A DNA stretch of 64,000 nucleotides from JAOTZA01 sp965224065 (GCA_965224065.1 CBDCYF010000005.1:1674001-1738000); one strand, 5' to 3'; positions 43,454 to 52,912 are shown, numbered from the stretch's first letter. Notes: generated from the sequence alone by a model not told the origin. Translations and numbers: made by a program.

Positions 43454-43466
43454 GACGGAGCACGCC

Positions 43467-44711
43467 ATGGAACCGCAGGCCTCAGAGCTCAACACTCGCG
43501 ACCGTCGGATCGTCGACCGGGTGGATCTCTATCTGCGCCGGGGTCTCGATCTCAAGGCCTGGTGGGATGACTCCGGCCGGGGCGATTTTGACGACCGGTT
43601 CGAGCTTGCGTTCACCTTCAACCGGCCCGACGTCGCATACGGGTTCTTTGACGAGGCGCCCGTCGAGGGCCGTCCGCTGCCGGTCCTCGGCACACTCCAG
43701 ACCCAGTTTTACGACCAGCCGAAATCTCCCGCCCGGAGCGGGTCGGAGGCGGCCGGCTTTCTCAACCGGCAGGTGCAGCAGTTCGTGCTGCGCTATTTCA
43801 TGCGGGTCAGCGACTTCCGCGACCCGCAGGCCTATACCCGCGCCGACGCCAACCCGCCGCCTCTGCTCCGCCCCTTGAGCTGGTGCCCGTCGGAGGACCC
43901 CCAGCTCCAGGGATTTGGCTACTCCCAGCTCTACTACAAGCTCCGCGACGGCGGCAGGGTCGGGAAGTTTCCAGCCGACAGACGCTCCGAGATCATCGAC
44001 CTGCGGCGCATCGGGCCGGAGTTCGAGTGGATCGTCGTCAAGGTCCGCATCTTCGACTTCAACTTTACCTTCCAGCCCTTCGGGCCCAACGGCCCCTTCA
44101 TGACACTGCCGCTGCGCGAGGACAGCCTGCTGATCCTCACCCCCGACTTTCTGACCAACGACGCAAAAGCGCGCGAGGGCCGGCTGGGTCGCTATGGCCT
44201 GGGGTACGCCTTTATCAAGAACCCCGGCCCGAGCCTATTGGGCTGGGGCCCCGGCGAGTTCGACGCCGCTTTCCAGACCATCGACTTCGACGTGCTCTCG
44301 GACGGCAGGGTCCGGGTGTCGATGCTCTTTGTCGCCAACCGTCCCACATCGATCGTCAACTTCCCGATGAACCCCTTCGAGATCGCCGGTCGGATGACCG
44401 ACACGGTCTCGCAGGGCGCGACATCGGCGATGACGGAGCCCTTTCTCAACCTGGCACGCCGCGTGCCGTTCAGCACCGCGAGCGTCGACCCGGTGCTCGG
44501 CTCGATCGCCCTGGTCAATCTGATGACTGGGGGTCTGGCCGCCCGGGAGCTTTGTATCTCGCGGCGGCAGTTCGAAAAGGACTTGATCCTCAAGCACTTC
44601 TCCCAGCACTACAACACCATCGTCGGATCGCTCCAAACCTGGCGCCAGATTCGGGATTGGCTGGACACCGAGCACTTGCCGCGCTGGGTGGTCACCGGGG
44701 AGAGCGCGTGA
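43467..44711 (+). CDS. Conserved-looking protein of unknown function, operon member
   Basis: 414 residues. No signal peptide; a charged N-terminus, then an aromatic-rich beta-like core (VKVRIFDFNFTFQPFGPNGPF, SLLILTPDFL and YGLGYAFIKNP) and a more helical C-terminus. I do not recognise it. It starts 13 bases after the second DUF1702-like gene and overlaps the patatin start by 4 bases, so it is translated with them. The phrase FIKNPGPSLLGWGPGEFDAAFQ and the motif SMLFVANRP look like a structural or substrate-binding fold rather than a nucleotide-binding enzyme, but this is weak. Confidence 0.72.
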   Translation: MEPQASELNTRDRRIVDRVDLYLRRGLDLKAWWDDSGRGDFDDRFELAFTFNRPDVAYGFFDEAPVEGRPLPVLGTLQTQFYDQPKSPARSGSEAAGFLNRQVQQFVLRYFMRVSDFRDPQAYTRADANPPPLLRPLSWCPSEDPQLQGFGYSQLYYKLRDGGRVGKFPADRRSEIIDLRRIGPEFEWIVVKVRIFDFNFTFQPFGPNGPFMTLPLREDSLLILTPDFLTNDAKAREGRLGRYGLGYAFIKNPGPSLLGWGPGEFDAAFQTIDFDVLSDGRVRVSMLFVANRPTSIVNFPMNPFEIAGRMTDTVSQGATSAMTEPFLNLARRVPFSTASVDPVLGSIALVNLMTGGLAARELCISRRQFEKDLILKHFSQHYNTIVGSLQTWRQIRDWLDTEHLPRWVVTGESA

Positions 44712-45952
44712 ACGGGCGCGGTGGTCGCCAAAGAAGTGGCTTCGTCCTGTCGGACGGGGCGTCGCGCGGCGCCTACGAGGTCGGGGTGCTACAGGCGGTA
44801 CTGTCCGGGCACTCGCCATCGACCGGCTATCGCCCGATCGAGCCGGTGGTCTACACCGGGACCTCGGTGGGAGCTTTCAACGCCGCGGTCATGTCCTCGC
44901 AGCCGGGTACGGCGGCCTGGTCGACCGCCAACTACCTGGCCACGGTGTGGCGGGACCGGCTGGCCGATCGGCTGACGACCTGCGGCAACGGGGTCTATCG
45001 CCTGCGCGGTCTGCCGCTTCAAGGCCTGCAGATCGGCTGTCTTCTGCGCCCGTTTACCACCGGCGTCACCAGCGCGGTGGACGCCGCCTACCTGTCGGCG
45101 CGCGCGGTCGAGACCGGTGTTCAGTTTGTGACCGAAGGGGGCACTCTGGCGTCCCGATTGCTGGAGAGCGTCGACCTCACCGCCGTCTTCTCTCCCTTCC
45201 CGCTCGCGCAGTCGATCGAGGCCACGATCGATTTCGCCGGCATTCAACGTTCCGGCCGCCGGCTCGCCACCACAGCGACCAACTGGGACCTGGGTGTGGC
45301 GCGTGTTTTTCACACCGAGGAGTTCCAAGGCCGGCTGGGCCGGGCCGCGATCCTCGCCTCGGCGTCGATCCCGGGTCTTTTTCCCGCGGTCAAGATCGAG
45401 GGGGCGCTCTATGTCGACGGCGGCCTGTTGATCAACACGCCGCTCAAGCCGGCGCTCCGGGCGGGCGCGACCGATCTGCACGTCGTCTATCTGGATCCGC
45501 TGGTCCGCAATTCGGATCTCGGCTCCTCCAACACCTTTGACGCCATGGTGCGCTCCTACTCGATCATGACCGCGCAACGGCTGCGCACCGACATCGCCAC
45601 CGCCCGGCGGATCAACCGGGCGCTCGAGATCATCGACTCCCTCCAACGCGGCGAGCGAATCCCGGCCGAAAGCGGCTCGCTCCAGGCGATCGGGGTGCTC
45701 GACGACGTGGTGGAGAGAGAAGCGACCGGGAAGCAGCGCAAGCTGATCACGCTTCACCAGTACCGTCCCGCCACCGACTTGGGAGGGGCCTCCGATCTGC
45801 TCAATTTCGATATCGGAAATATCGACTCGCTCATCGCTCAGGGCTACCACGACGCGGTCCATCACGACTGCCGAGCCCAAAGCTGCATAACTATCGGCCG
45901 CCGGGGGCTGCTCACCCTGCCCCCGGCCCGCCCCCGGCCGCGAGCGGCCTAG
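44708..45952 (+). CDS. Patatin-like phospholipase/acyl hydrolase
   Basis: 414 residues from GTG 44708. The nucleophile elbow GTSVGAFNA (GxSxG) near residue 50 and the catalytic Asp motif DGGLLINTP near 238 are intact. The oxyanion-hole loop is SDGASRGAYEVG instead of the usual GGGxRG. Patatins cleave acyl groups from phospholipids or other esters at membranes. Its place next to an acyltransferase fusion in the same operon suggests acyl remodelling or product release (inference). No signal peptide is visible. Confidence 0.88.
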   Translation: MNGRGGRQRSGFVLSDGASRGAYEVGVLQAVLSGHSPSTGYRPIEPVVYTGTSVGAFNAAVMSSQPGTAAWSTANYLATVWRDRLADRLTTCGNGVYRLRGLPLQGLQIGCLLRPFTTGVTSAVDAAYLSARAVETGVQFVTEGGTLASRLLESVDLTAVFSPFPLAQSIEATIDFAGIQRSGRRLATTATNWDLGVARVFHTEEFQGRLGRAAILASASIPGLFPAVKIEGALYVDGGLLINTPLKPALRAGATDLHVVYLDPLVRNSDLGSSNTFDAMVRSYSIMTAQRLRTDIATARRINRALEIIDSLQRGERIPAESGSLQAIGVLDDVVEREATGKQRKLITLHQYRPATDLGGASDLLNFDIGNIDSLIAQGYHDAVHHDCRAQSCITIGRRGLLTLPPARPRPRAA

Positions 45953-45968
45953 AAAGAAAGGTTGGAAC

Positions 45969-48900
45969 ATGAGCTCCTCATCATCCTGCTGCGCCCTCTA
46001 CAAGCTGGTCCGTTGGAACATCGACTTCATCAAGCCGGAGCTGCACGTCGCGTTCCCCGAGCACGAGGAGCTGATTCGCGACTGTGTGACGCTCGAAGAG
46101 TTCCGCAACGAGAAGGTGGCCCAGTTCGCCTGCGAGGTGTGCAGCTCGGATCCGCCGCCCGAGTGGCGCAAGCACGACTACCCACCCAAGGGGCCGGACG
46201 GAAAGCGCCGCTTCCCGCCGGAAGACGGCAAGTACATCCACGTCTACACCGAGGTTCTCGATTGCTTCGAGGGCGAGTCGTGGGATTTCGAAGCGGACCA
46301 GGTGGCGCTGATCGACGAGATCGCCGCGACCATCGCGGGCGAGCACCGGATCCGTTTGCCCAAAACCGGCCTCCTGTCCTGCGCCATCGACAGCAAGACG
46401 AGCGATTTTGGCGACGAGTTTGTCAACTTCCCCGACTTCCTCGGCGAGCGCCCCAAGGCCGGCGAGACCATGCTGAGTGGTTGGCTCCACTTCAAGTTCG
46501 ACAAGCCCAAGGGCGACTGGGCCGAGTTCGAGCTCACCTACCGCGCCGTCGGGACCCCGGTGCAGATCGAGTGGGGCGGCGGTCAGGTTTTCGACTTCTT
46601 TCAGACGCTGTGCTTTCCCACGCCGTTTCTCAACAACCTGGACACCACCAACCGCGGCCGGCTCAACCTCAACACCGGCCGGGTCGAGGACCTGAGCATC
46701 TATTGCACCTTTCAGGGCACGACCATCGGCCGCACCGACAAGGCCAACCGCATCCCGTATGCCTTCCCCTATATCTACCCGCCCCTGCCTCTGCCGCCGG
46801 GCTTCAAGCCCCCCAAAGAATACGAGCCACCGATTCCGCCACCCGCAGTCTTCGCCGATCTCGAGTTCGAGACCGACCGGCACGGAAACATCATCGGGGT
46901 CAGCCTGCGCAGCGAGACCTTTGCCCCCACCGGTCTGTTCCCGTTTCTGCCCCCGATGCCGGTCGGGTTCTTCCCGCCCTTTTCGTGGGGCCGCGACTTC
47001 GGATTCCATTTCGCCAACCCCGACCGCTGTCTCCAGGGAACTCCGCCCGAGGCCTGCCCCAACGACCGCGACAACCCCGACGGCATCCTGCGGCCGCCGG
47101 ATTCGTACAGCGTGTACTTTCACCCCCATCTCAACCTGGTCAGCCGCCACGTCGAGGCCGGCGAGCCGATCGACGGGCCGCCGGCCGGCGCTCCCGAGGC
47201 ATTGGCCGACAGCCTCACGGTAGGGGCGGGCCACCGTCTCTATGTCGTCGGCGGCTTTGACGCCGAAGGCGTCAGCGGCGCGGTTCACATCTACGACACC
47301 GAGACCCACGACTGGCACCAAGGCGCGTCTCTGCCGCAACCGGTCGCCTCAGCCCAGGGCGCGGTGGTCGAGGGACGAATCTATGTTCTTGGCGGCTACA
47401 CCGACGCCGCCGGCAAGGTCACCAACACCGTCCAGGTCTACGACATCGCCGCGGACTCATGGTCCAAGAAAGGCAAACTCGATCTGGGGGTCGCCGAAGC
47501 GACGGCTACCGCCGTCGACGCCAAGATCTACGTGGTCTCCGGAGTGGACGGCAAGGGCCGGGTCACCGGCAGGGTCCAGATCCTGGACACGGCCAGCGGA
47601 AAGGTCGGCAAGGGCCAGGCGGCGGCCATCCCGTCGGCCGGCGCGAGTGCCGTAGCCGCCGGCCGGCGGGTCGTCGTAGCCGGCGGAGCGCTCCCCGACA
47701 AAAAGGGCAAGCTGAGCGAGAACAGCGCCGTCAGCGAACGGTCGGCGGTCTACGAGATCGACAACGATCTGTGGGCTCTGGGGCCCGACCTGGTCGCGCC
47801 GACCTACGACGCGGTGGCGGCGCGGATCGACGGGCTGGCGTTTCTCATCGGCGGCCGCAACAGCTTCGAGGGCTCGACCGTCGCCGAAGTCCAACAGCTC
47901 GATCTGGCCGAAGTCGCCGACGACGACCGCGACCGGTCCAAGGACCAGGGCTGGCGGCGCGCGCTGCCCCAGCCCATCCCGACCGGCGGTTCCGGCAGCG
48001 GCGCGGTCGGCAACGCGTGTTATGTCGTCGGCGGCCGCACCATGACCGGCATCGAGGCCGCGCCGGGAGAGCTCTCGGATCTGGTGCAGATCCTGCGTCT
48101 GGACAACGACTGGATGGTCTCGGCAGAACGGCCGGCCATCACCGCAGCCGGTGTTTTCAACCAGGCGGGTGTGGCCATGGGGCCACACGACAACGAGGAT
48201 CTGGACGCTCGTTCGCTGGTCTCGCCCGGTTGCCGTGCCGTGATCCTCGGTGCACACCTCGAGACCGTCACGGGTTTCACCGTCGGCGGCCTGCCCGGCG
48301 AGCTTGTGGCACCGCCCACGCCCCAGGTACTGAACGTTCTGATGCCCACCGGGTTCGACACCGCCTCGGGGGTCGCCGAGCTGCAGCTCGAGAGCGACAG
48401 CCCACACCAGGCCCCACCGCAGCCAATCGCGGTAGCCGACGTCGCCCCGGGCCTCTACTTTTACTCCTTCGACAGCCCGCCTCTGCTCCCCAAGGTTGCG
48501 CCGGGCTTTTCGTTTCTCGCGCTCGGCGAGTTTCACGAGCCGGCCTTTTTGGACAACGGCCCCGCGCTGGTGTGCAATGACGACGGCAGCCTCAACTTTG
48601 CCGATCAGCCGGCGACGCCCGGCGCCGGGATCCAGCTCTGGGCCACCGGACTCGAGGGAGCCAACAAGTCCAAGCTCGAGGTCAGGGTCCGAGCGGCCCC
48701 CGGCGGCCGCTCGGATTTTCTCAAGGCCACCGCGGTCGACATCGCTCCCGGGCCCGGCCATCTGCCCGGTGTCCAGGTCATCACCTGCAAACTGCCCAAG
48801 AGCGCCAACCTCCAGCTCTCGAACAACACGCCGGTGCTGGTAACCTACGACAAAACCATCGTAGCCAACCGGGTCGTGATCTCGATCCGGGAGAAAGCGA

Positions 48901-48971
48901 CCCGCCGTAAAAAGCCGGTGCCGTGCGAGATTGGGCTGTTCTTTGTCTTCGGTCCGCCACCCCCCGGTTGA
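45969..48971 (+). CDS. 1000-residue modular protein: unnamed N-terminal domain, kelch repeats, Ig-like C-terminus
   Basis: Residues 11-123 form a domain shared with the Cys-rich protein at 41662 (HEELIRDCVTLEEFRNE, VYTEVLDCFEGESWDFEAD). A region of about 290 residues with many aromatics and Pro follows. Residues about 415-720 are kelch-type propeller repeats (RLYVVGGFDAEGVSGAVHIYD, RIYVLGGYTDAAGKVTNTVQ, KIYVVSG). The C-terminus (about 755-990) resembles the acidobacterial TIGR03437 Ig-like module (VADVAPGLYFYSF, VCNDDGSLNFADQPATPGAG, IQLWATGLEG). No signal peptide is seen. Binding or scaffolding is likely; no active site is apparent. Confidence 0.82.
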   Translation: MSSSSSCCALYKLVRWNIDFIKPELHVAFPEHEELIRDCVTLEEFRNEKVAQFACEVCSSDPPPEWRKHDYPPKGPDGKRRFPPEDGKYIHVYTEVLDCFEGESWDFEADQVALIDEIAATIAGEHRIRLPKTGLLSCAIDSKTSDFGDEFVNFPDFLGERPKAGETMLSGWLHFKFDKPKGDWAEFELTYRAVGTPVQIEWGGGQVFDFFQTLCFPTPFLNNLDTTNRGRLNLNTGRVEDLSIYCTFQGTTIGRTDKANRIPYAFPYIYPPLPLPPGFKPPKEYEPPIPPPAVFADLEFETDRHGNIIGVSLRSETFAPTGLFPFLPPMPVGFFPPFSWGRDFGFHFANPDRCLQGTPPEACPNDRDNPDGILRPPDSYSVYFHPHLNLVSRHVEAGEPIDGPPAGAPEALADSLTVGAGHRLYVVGGFDAEGVSGAVHIYDTETHDWHQGASLPQPVASAQGAVVEGRIYVLGGYTDAAGKVTNTVQVYDIAADSWSKKGKLDLGVAEATATAVDAKIYVVSGVDGKGRVTGRVQILDTASGKVGKGQAAAIPSAGASAVAAGRRVVVAGGALPDKKGKLSENSAVSERSAVYEIDNDLWALGPDLVAPTYDAVAARIDGLAFLIGGRNSFEGSTVAEVQQLDLAEVADDDRDRSKDQGWRRALPQPIPTGGSGSGAVGNACYVVGGRTMTGIEAAPGELSDLVQILRLDNDWMVSAERPAITAAGVFNQAGVAMGPHDNEDLDARSLVSPGCRAVILGAHLETVTGFTVGGLPGELVAPPTPQVLNVLMPTGFDTASGVAELQLESDSPHQAPPQPIAVADVAPGLYFYSFDSPPLLPKVAPGFSFLALGEFHEPAFLDNGPALVCNDDGSLNFADQPATPGAGIQLWATGLEGANKSKLEVRVRAAPGGRSDFLKATAVDIAPGPGHLPGVQVITCKLPKSANLQLSNNTPVLVTYDKTIVANRVVISIREKATRRKKPVPCEIGLFFVFGPPPPG

Positions 48972-49012
48972 TCGACGGTAGAGCGAAGAACAAAAGAGAC
49001 CGGAGGGAAGAC

Positions 49013-49645
49013 ATGATCCCCAACGAGCTTCAGGACATGAAAAAGGCGAGAGAGACAACCCTCGATCTCGTCTCGGAGCTGACTCAGTTGCAGTTCGACC
49101 ACACCCCGCGCCAGGGAGGATGGTCGATCGGCGAGGTGCTCCATCACCTGATCCTCACCGACGCCATCATCACCAAGGACGTCACCGATCTGCTGGAGCT
49201 CCACCACGCCGGCAAGAAAACCGTGGTGAACCGGAGTCTGGTCGAGTTCGACGTGTCGATCGCTCCCATCCCCAAGAGCTTTTTGAAGTTCGCCGCCGTC
49301 CCCTTCACCATCAACAGCCGCTTGCTGCCCAAGGCGATGCTCAACTACATGGCGCGCTCGCGCTGGGTGCCCTTCCGTCATCCCTCAGCCGCCAATCCGA
49401 CCTCCGGGCTGCTGGCTAAGGACCTGCGATGCGACCTCACCGAGAGTCACGAGTCGCTGGCCGCGGTCTTCGAGGGTGACCCCGAGGTCGATTACACGCG
49501 TCTCATCCATAAGCACCCGCTCTTCGGCGTCAACAACATCGTCGAGGTCCTGGTCTTTGGGGCCAACCACGAGGGGCGGCATCAGGAGCAGATCCGCGAC
49601 ATCCTCCGGTCGGCGGACCTGCCGCCGACGACACCGGGGAACTGA
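49013..49645 (+). CDS. DinB-superfamily protein
   Basis: 210 residues from ATG 49013, with GGAGGGA 6 bases upstream. The DinB fold signature GGWSIGEVLHHLILTDAI is near residues 40-57 and the C-terminal GANHEGRHQEQIRDILR near 180-196. The His residues in these two segments are positioned for metal binding. It is a second DinB-type protein in the window, not closely similar to the one at 17136. In biosynthetic operons DinB proteins can act as thiol transferases or cyclases, but no substrate can be inferred. Four bases before the flavoprotein gene. Confidence 0.82.
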   Translation: MIPNELQDMKKARETTLDLVSELTQLQFDHTPRQGGWSIGEVLHHLILTDAIITKDVTDLLELHHAGKKTVVNRSLVEFDVSIAPIPKSFLKFAAVPFTINSRLLPKAMLNYMARSRWVPFRHPSAANPTSGLLAKDLRCDLTESHESLAAVFEGDPEVDYTRLIHKHPLFGVNNIVEVLVFGANHEGRHQEQIRDILRSADLPPTTPGN

Positions 49646-49648
49646 CCG

Positions 49649-51436
49649 ATGACTGGCGGAAACGACCACTACGACGTCGTCATCCTGGGAGGCGGGCTTG
49701 CCGGTCTGTCGCTGGCGCGGCATCTACTACTCGAAACCGATCGCACGGTTCTGCTCCTGGAGAGGCGCGACAAGCTGCCGCCCCGTCGGCAAAAGGTAGG
49801 CGAGTCTCTGGTCCAGCTCGCCGGCTTCTATTTCTCGAAGGTCCTGGATCTCGAGGAGTACCTGCTGCGCGAGCACTACATGAAGTACAACCTTCGCTTC
49901 TACTGGAAGAGTGGACGCCGAGACAACAACCGTTTCGAGGATTTCTCGCAGGCCTATATCCGGCCTTTCTCGAACATCGCCAGCTATCAGCTCGATCGCA
50001 ACAAGCTCGAAGGCGAGCTGCTGGTGAGAAATCTCGCGTCTTCTCGATTCACCTTCGAACCGGGCATCTCCGAGCTCGATGTCGGCCTGCGCGAGGATGC
50101 GCCGCACAGAGTGGCGTTCAAGACCGGCGGCCAGGCCCGACAGGTCACCGCCGGCTGGGTAGTCGACACGACCGGCCGCAACCGCTTTCTCGCCCGCCGC
50201 ATGGACCTAGCCCGCCAAAACGCGATTCGCCACGGCGCCTTCTTCTGGTGGGTGGACGGCCTGGTCGACATCCAGAAGCTCACCGACTCGACGCCCCGCG
50301 AGATCCGCCAGGCCCGGTACCGGCGCTCTACCGGGCATCTGCCCACCTGGCTCGCCACCAACCACTTCATGGGCGAAGGTCTGTGGTTCTGGGTCATCCC
50401 CCTCCAGGGCAAGACCAGCCTCGGCCTGGTCTACGACCGGGAAGTCGTGGCGCAAGAGGACGTCTTCTCGGTCGAAAAAGCGACCCAGTGGGTGTGCCGC
50501 GAATTTCCTCTCTTTGCGCGCGATCTGCCGCACCGCAAAGTGCTCGATTTTGGTGGCTTCAAGAATTTCTCGCACGACTGCGCCCAGACCATCAGCCCGC
50601 AGCGCTGGGGCATGGCCGGGGAGGCCGGTAGATTCTCCGACCCGCTCTACAGCCCGGGGAGCGATCTGATCGCCGTCTACAACACGCTCCTGGTCGACGC
50701 GATCCAAACCGGTGATGGCGAAGGCGATGGCGATGGCGATTCACTCGAAGACAAATGCCAGCTCTACGAGCAGCTCATGCGCTCGGTCTACTCGGCCTAT
50801 GTGCCGACCTACTCGACCAGCTACGACGCCCTGGGCGACCCAGAGAGCTTCTCCCTGAAATACACCTGGGAGCTGACGATCTACTTTGCTGGTTATGTCT
50901 TTCCGTTCATCAACGACCTGATCACCCGCAAGCGCTTCACGATCTCCTTTCTCCGTCTGTTCTCGCGTCTAGGCCCCGTCAACGACGGAGTCCAGAGGCT
51001 TCTGAGCGGCTACTTCCAATGGAAGAAGGAGCACCGCCGGCCGCAAGAGGAACCGGTTTATTTCGATTTCACCGAGCTGGCCACGCTGGACCTGGCCGAG
51101 AAGACCTTTTACTGTGTCGGCGCCTCCCCCGACGAGGCCCGGGCGGTTCTCGCCGAACAGGTCTCAAACGCTCACGAACTGGCCCGCTTGATCGCCGCAC
51201 ACGTCGCGTCGGTAGTTCTCGATGAGCCCCGCGTCGTGACCCACCGCCGGTACATCGAGGGGATCGACCTGGAGCGGTTGCGGTTCGACCCCGAGGACAT
51301 GCGGCGGCGCTGGGCACTCTGCTGTCACGACGAGGCGCTCTACCGATGGCGAACGCTGGATCCGGGAGTCCTGGACCGGTTTCGCTCTTCGCCACGGCTC
51401 GCCGCCCCCGCGATGGCCGCCAACGCCGGGGGATGA
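49649..51436 (+). CDS. Flavin-dependent halogenase-like/FAD oxidoreductase
   Basis: 595 residues. The FAD motif VVILGGGLAGLSLARHLL is at 10-27, KVGESLV at 49-55 matches the GExxxP-type region, and WFWVIP at 246-251 is the WxWxIP motif of flavin-dependent halogenases. DPLYSPGSDLI near 332 also fits. The catalytic Lys used by tryptophan halogenases was not located with confidence. An acidic GDGEGDGDGD insert is near 354. Members of this wider family include non-halogenating oxidases, so chlorination or bromination is possible but unproven. Downstream is a carotenoid oxygenase. Confidence 0.82.
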   Translation: MTGGNDHYDVVILGGGLAGLSLARHLLLETDRTVLLLERRDKLPPRRQKVGESLVQLAGFYFSKVLDLEEYLLREHYMKYNLRFYWKSGRRDNNRFEDFSQAYIRPFSNIASYQLDRNKLEGELLVRNLASSRFTFEPGISELDVGLREDAPHRVAFKTGGQARQVTAGWVVDTTGRNRFLARRMDLARQNAIRHGAFFWWVDGLVDIQKLTDSTPREIRQARYRRSTGHLPTWLATNHFMGEGLWFWVIPLQGKTSLGLVYDREVVAQEDVFSVEKATQWVCREFPLFARDLPHRKVLDFGGFKNFSHDCAQTISPQRWGMAGEAGRFSDPLYSPGSDLIAVYNTLLVDAIQTGDGEGDGDGDSLEDKCQLYEQLMRSVYSAYVPTYSTSYDALGDPESFSLKYTWELTIYFAGYVFPFINDLITRKRFTISFLRLFSRLGPVNDGVQRLLSGYFQWKKEHRRPQEEPVYFDFTELATLDLAEKTFYCVGASPDEARAVLAEQVSNAHELARLIAAHVASVVLDEPRVVTHRRYIEGIDLERLRFDPEDMRRRWALCCHDEALYRWRTLDPGVLDRFRSSPRLAAPAMAANAGG

Positions 51437-51461
51437 CGATCGACACAAGGAGGCAACGCCC

Positions 51462-52910
51462 ATGATCACCCCAGCCACACCGGTCCGTGAGGACGCCGAC
51501 CACGCGCCGCTGCTCGAACGGGCGTTTGCCCTCGACATTCGCGAAGGTGACTACCGGATCGAGGATATCGACGGCACTCTCCCCGACTTCGTGCGCGGGA
51601 GCTACTACGTCAACGGGCCTGCCCGCTTTCACAACGGCTCGCTTGCCTACCGGCACTGGCTGGACGGCGACGGCATGATCTGCGCGCTGCATTTCGACGG
51701 CAGCAGTATTCGGTTTGTCAACCGCTTTGTTCGCGGCGCCAAGTTCACCGCGGAGGCCGAGGCCGGCAGGCCCCTCTTTCGCTCCTTTGGCACGGCCTTC
51801 GACGGCGACCGTCTGCAGCGCGGGATCGGTTTGGAGTCGCCAGTCAACGTCAGCGTCTATCCGTTTGCGGGCACGCTCCTCGCGTTTGGCGAGCAGGGCC
51901 TCCCGTGGGAGCTCGACCCCCTGACCCTGGAGACCCGTGGGCTCTACGATTTCGGGCACAAACTCAATCCGATCAGCCCATTCTCGGCGCACGCCAACAT
52001 CGACTACGAGACCGGTGAGCTGTTCAACTTCGGAGTCTCTTTCTCCGCCACCCGGCCGCAGCTCAATCTCTACCGGTTCGGCAACGACGGGCGACTCGTC
52101 TACCGGCGCCGGCTGGGTATCGAATTCCCGTGCTCGCTCCACGACTTCGGCCTCAGCCCGAACTTCTCGGTCTTTTACCTGAGCCCTCACCTGCTGGCCA
52201 TGGAGAAACTACTCGGCGGCTCGACTCTCCTCGAAGCCCTGTCCTGGGAGCCCGAACTGGGCAGCCGGATGGTGATCGCCCGTCGCGAAGACGGCGAGCA
52301 CGTCAGCACGGTCAGCATCGGCTCGCGCTACTCACTCCACCAGGCCAATTGCTTCGAGCGCGAGGGCCGGCTGGTGGTGGATGTGATCGAGCTAGACGAG
52401 CCGGTCTACGACCAGTACGACGTGCCGGGTCTCTTCACCGACGTACGGCGGGCGCGGCCAGTCCGATATGTGGTGGATCCTGAGGCCGGGGAGCTGCTCG
52501 AGCGCGTCGCGCTAGATCACCACCTGATGTGCGACTTCCCGGGGATCGATCCACGGTATTCGACGCACGAGTACCGGGATTTCTGGGTCCTGGCGATCTC
52601 GGCGACCGAGGCGCCGGGGCGTAAGTTCTTCGATCGCCTGGTGCATCTCGACTGGGCGCGGGGTGAGGTCGGCCACTACCAGTCGCCGCCGACCCGGTAT
52701 CTCGGCGGCGAGCCGGTGTTTGTCGGCGACCCCGACGCCACCGACCGTGGTGTGATCTTGTGCCAGGAGTTCGACGCCGAGAGCCGCGTCAGCTCGTTTC
52801 TGGTCTTCGATGCCTTCGACGTTGTGGCCGGCCCGGTAGCCAGGCTCCGGCTTCGGACACCGGTCCACCTGGGTTTTCACGCCTGCTTCGCGCCGTCCGG
52901 CGTCAGCTAA
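51462..52910 (+). CDS. Carotenoid-cleavage-dioxygenase-family iron enzyme
   Basis: 482 residues of RPE65/CCD fold. The four His that bind the non-haem iron are all present: H177 (FSAHANID), H227 (SLHDFGLS), H293 (SLHQANCFE) and H473 (GFHACF). YYVNGPARFHNG and YRHWLDGDGMICALHF are typical N-terminal blades. These enzymes cleave conjugated C=C bonds of carotenoids, stilbenes or related polyenes. As the final gene of the operon it may act on the cluster's polyene (inference). GGAGG lies 9 bases before the ATG. It converges on a TetR gene through a short palindromic element. Confidence 0.92.
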   Translation: MITPATPVREDADHAPLLERAFALDIREGDYRIEDIDGTLPDFVRGSYYVNGPARFHNGSLAYRHWLDGDGMICALHFDGSSIRFVNRFVRGAKFTAEAEAGRPLFRSFGTAFDGDRLQRGIGLESPVNVSVYPFAGTLLAFGEQGLPWELDPLTLETRGLYDFGHKLNPISPFSAHANIDYETGELFNFGVSFSATRPQLNLYRFGNDGRLVYRRRLGIEFPCSLHDFGLSPNFSVFYLSPHLLAMEKLLGGSTLLEALSWEPELGSRMVIARREDGEHVSTVSIGSRYSLHQANCFEREGRLVVDVIELDEPVYDQYDVPGLFTDVRRARPVRYVVDPEAGELLERVALDHHLMCDFPGIDPRYSTHEYRDFWVLAISATEAPGRKFFDRLVHLDWARGEVGHYQSPPTRYLGGEPVFVGDPDATDRGVILCQEFDAESRVSSFLVFDAFDVVAGPVARLRLRTPVHLGFHACFAPSGVS

Positions 52911-52912
52911 TC

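Noticed and set aside
22223..52910. A true enediyne biosynthetic cluster
   Set aside because: No multidomain enediyne PKS, thioesterase or UnbU-like membrane protein is present.
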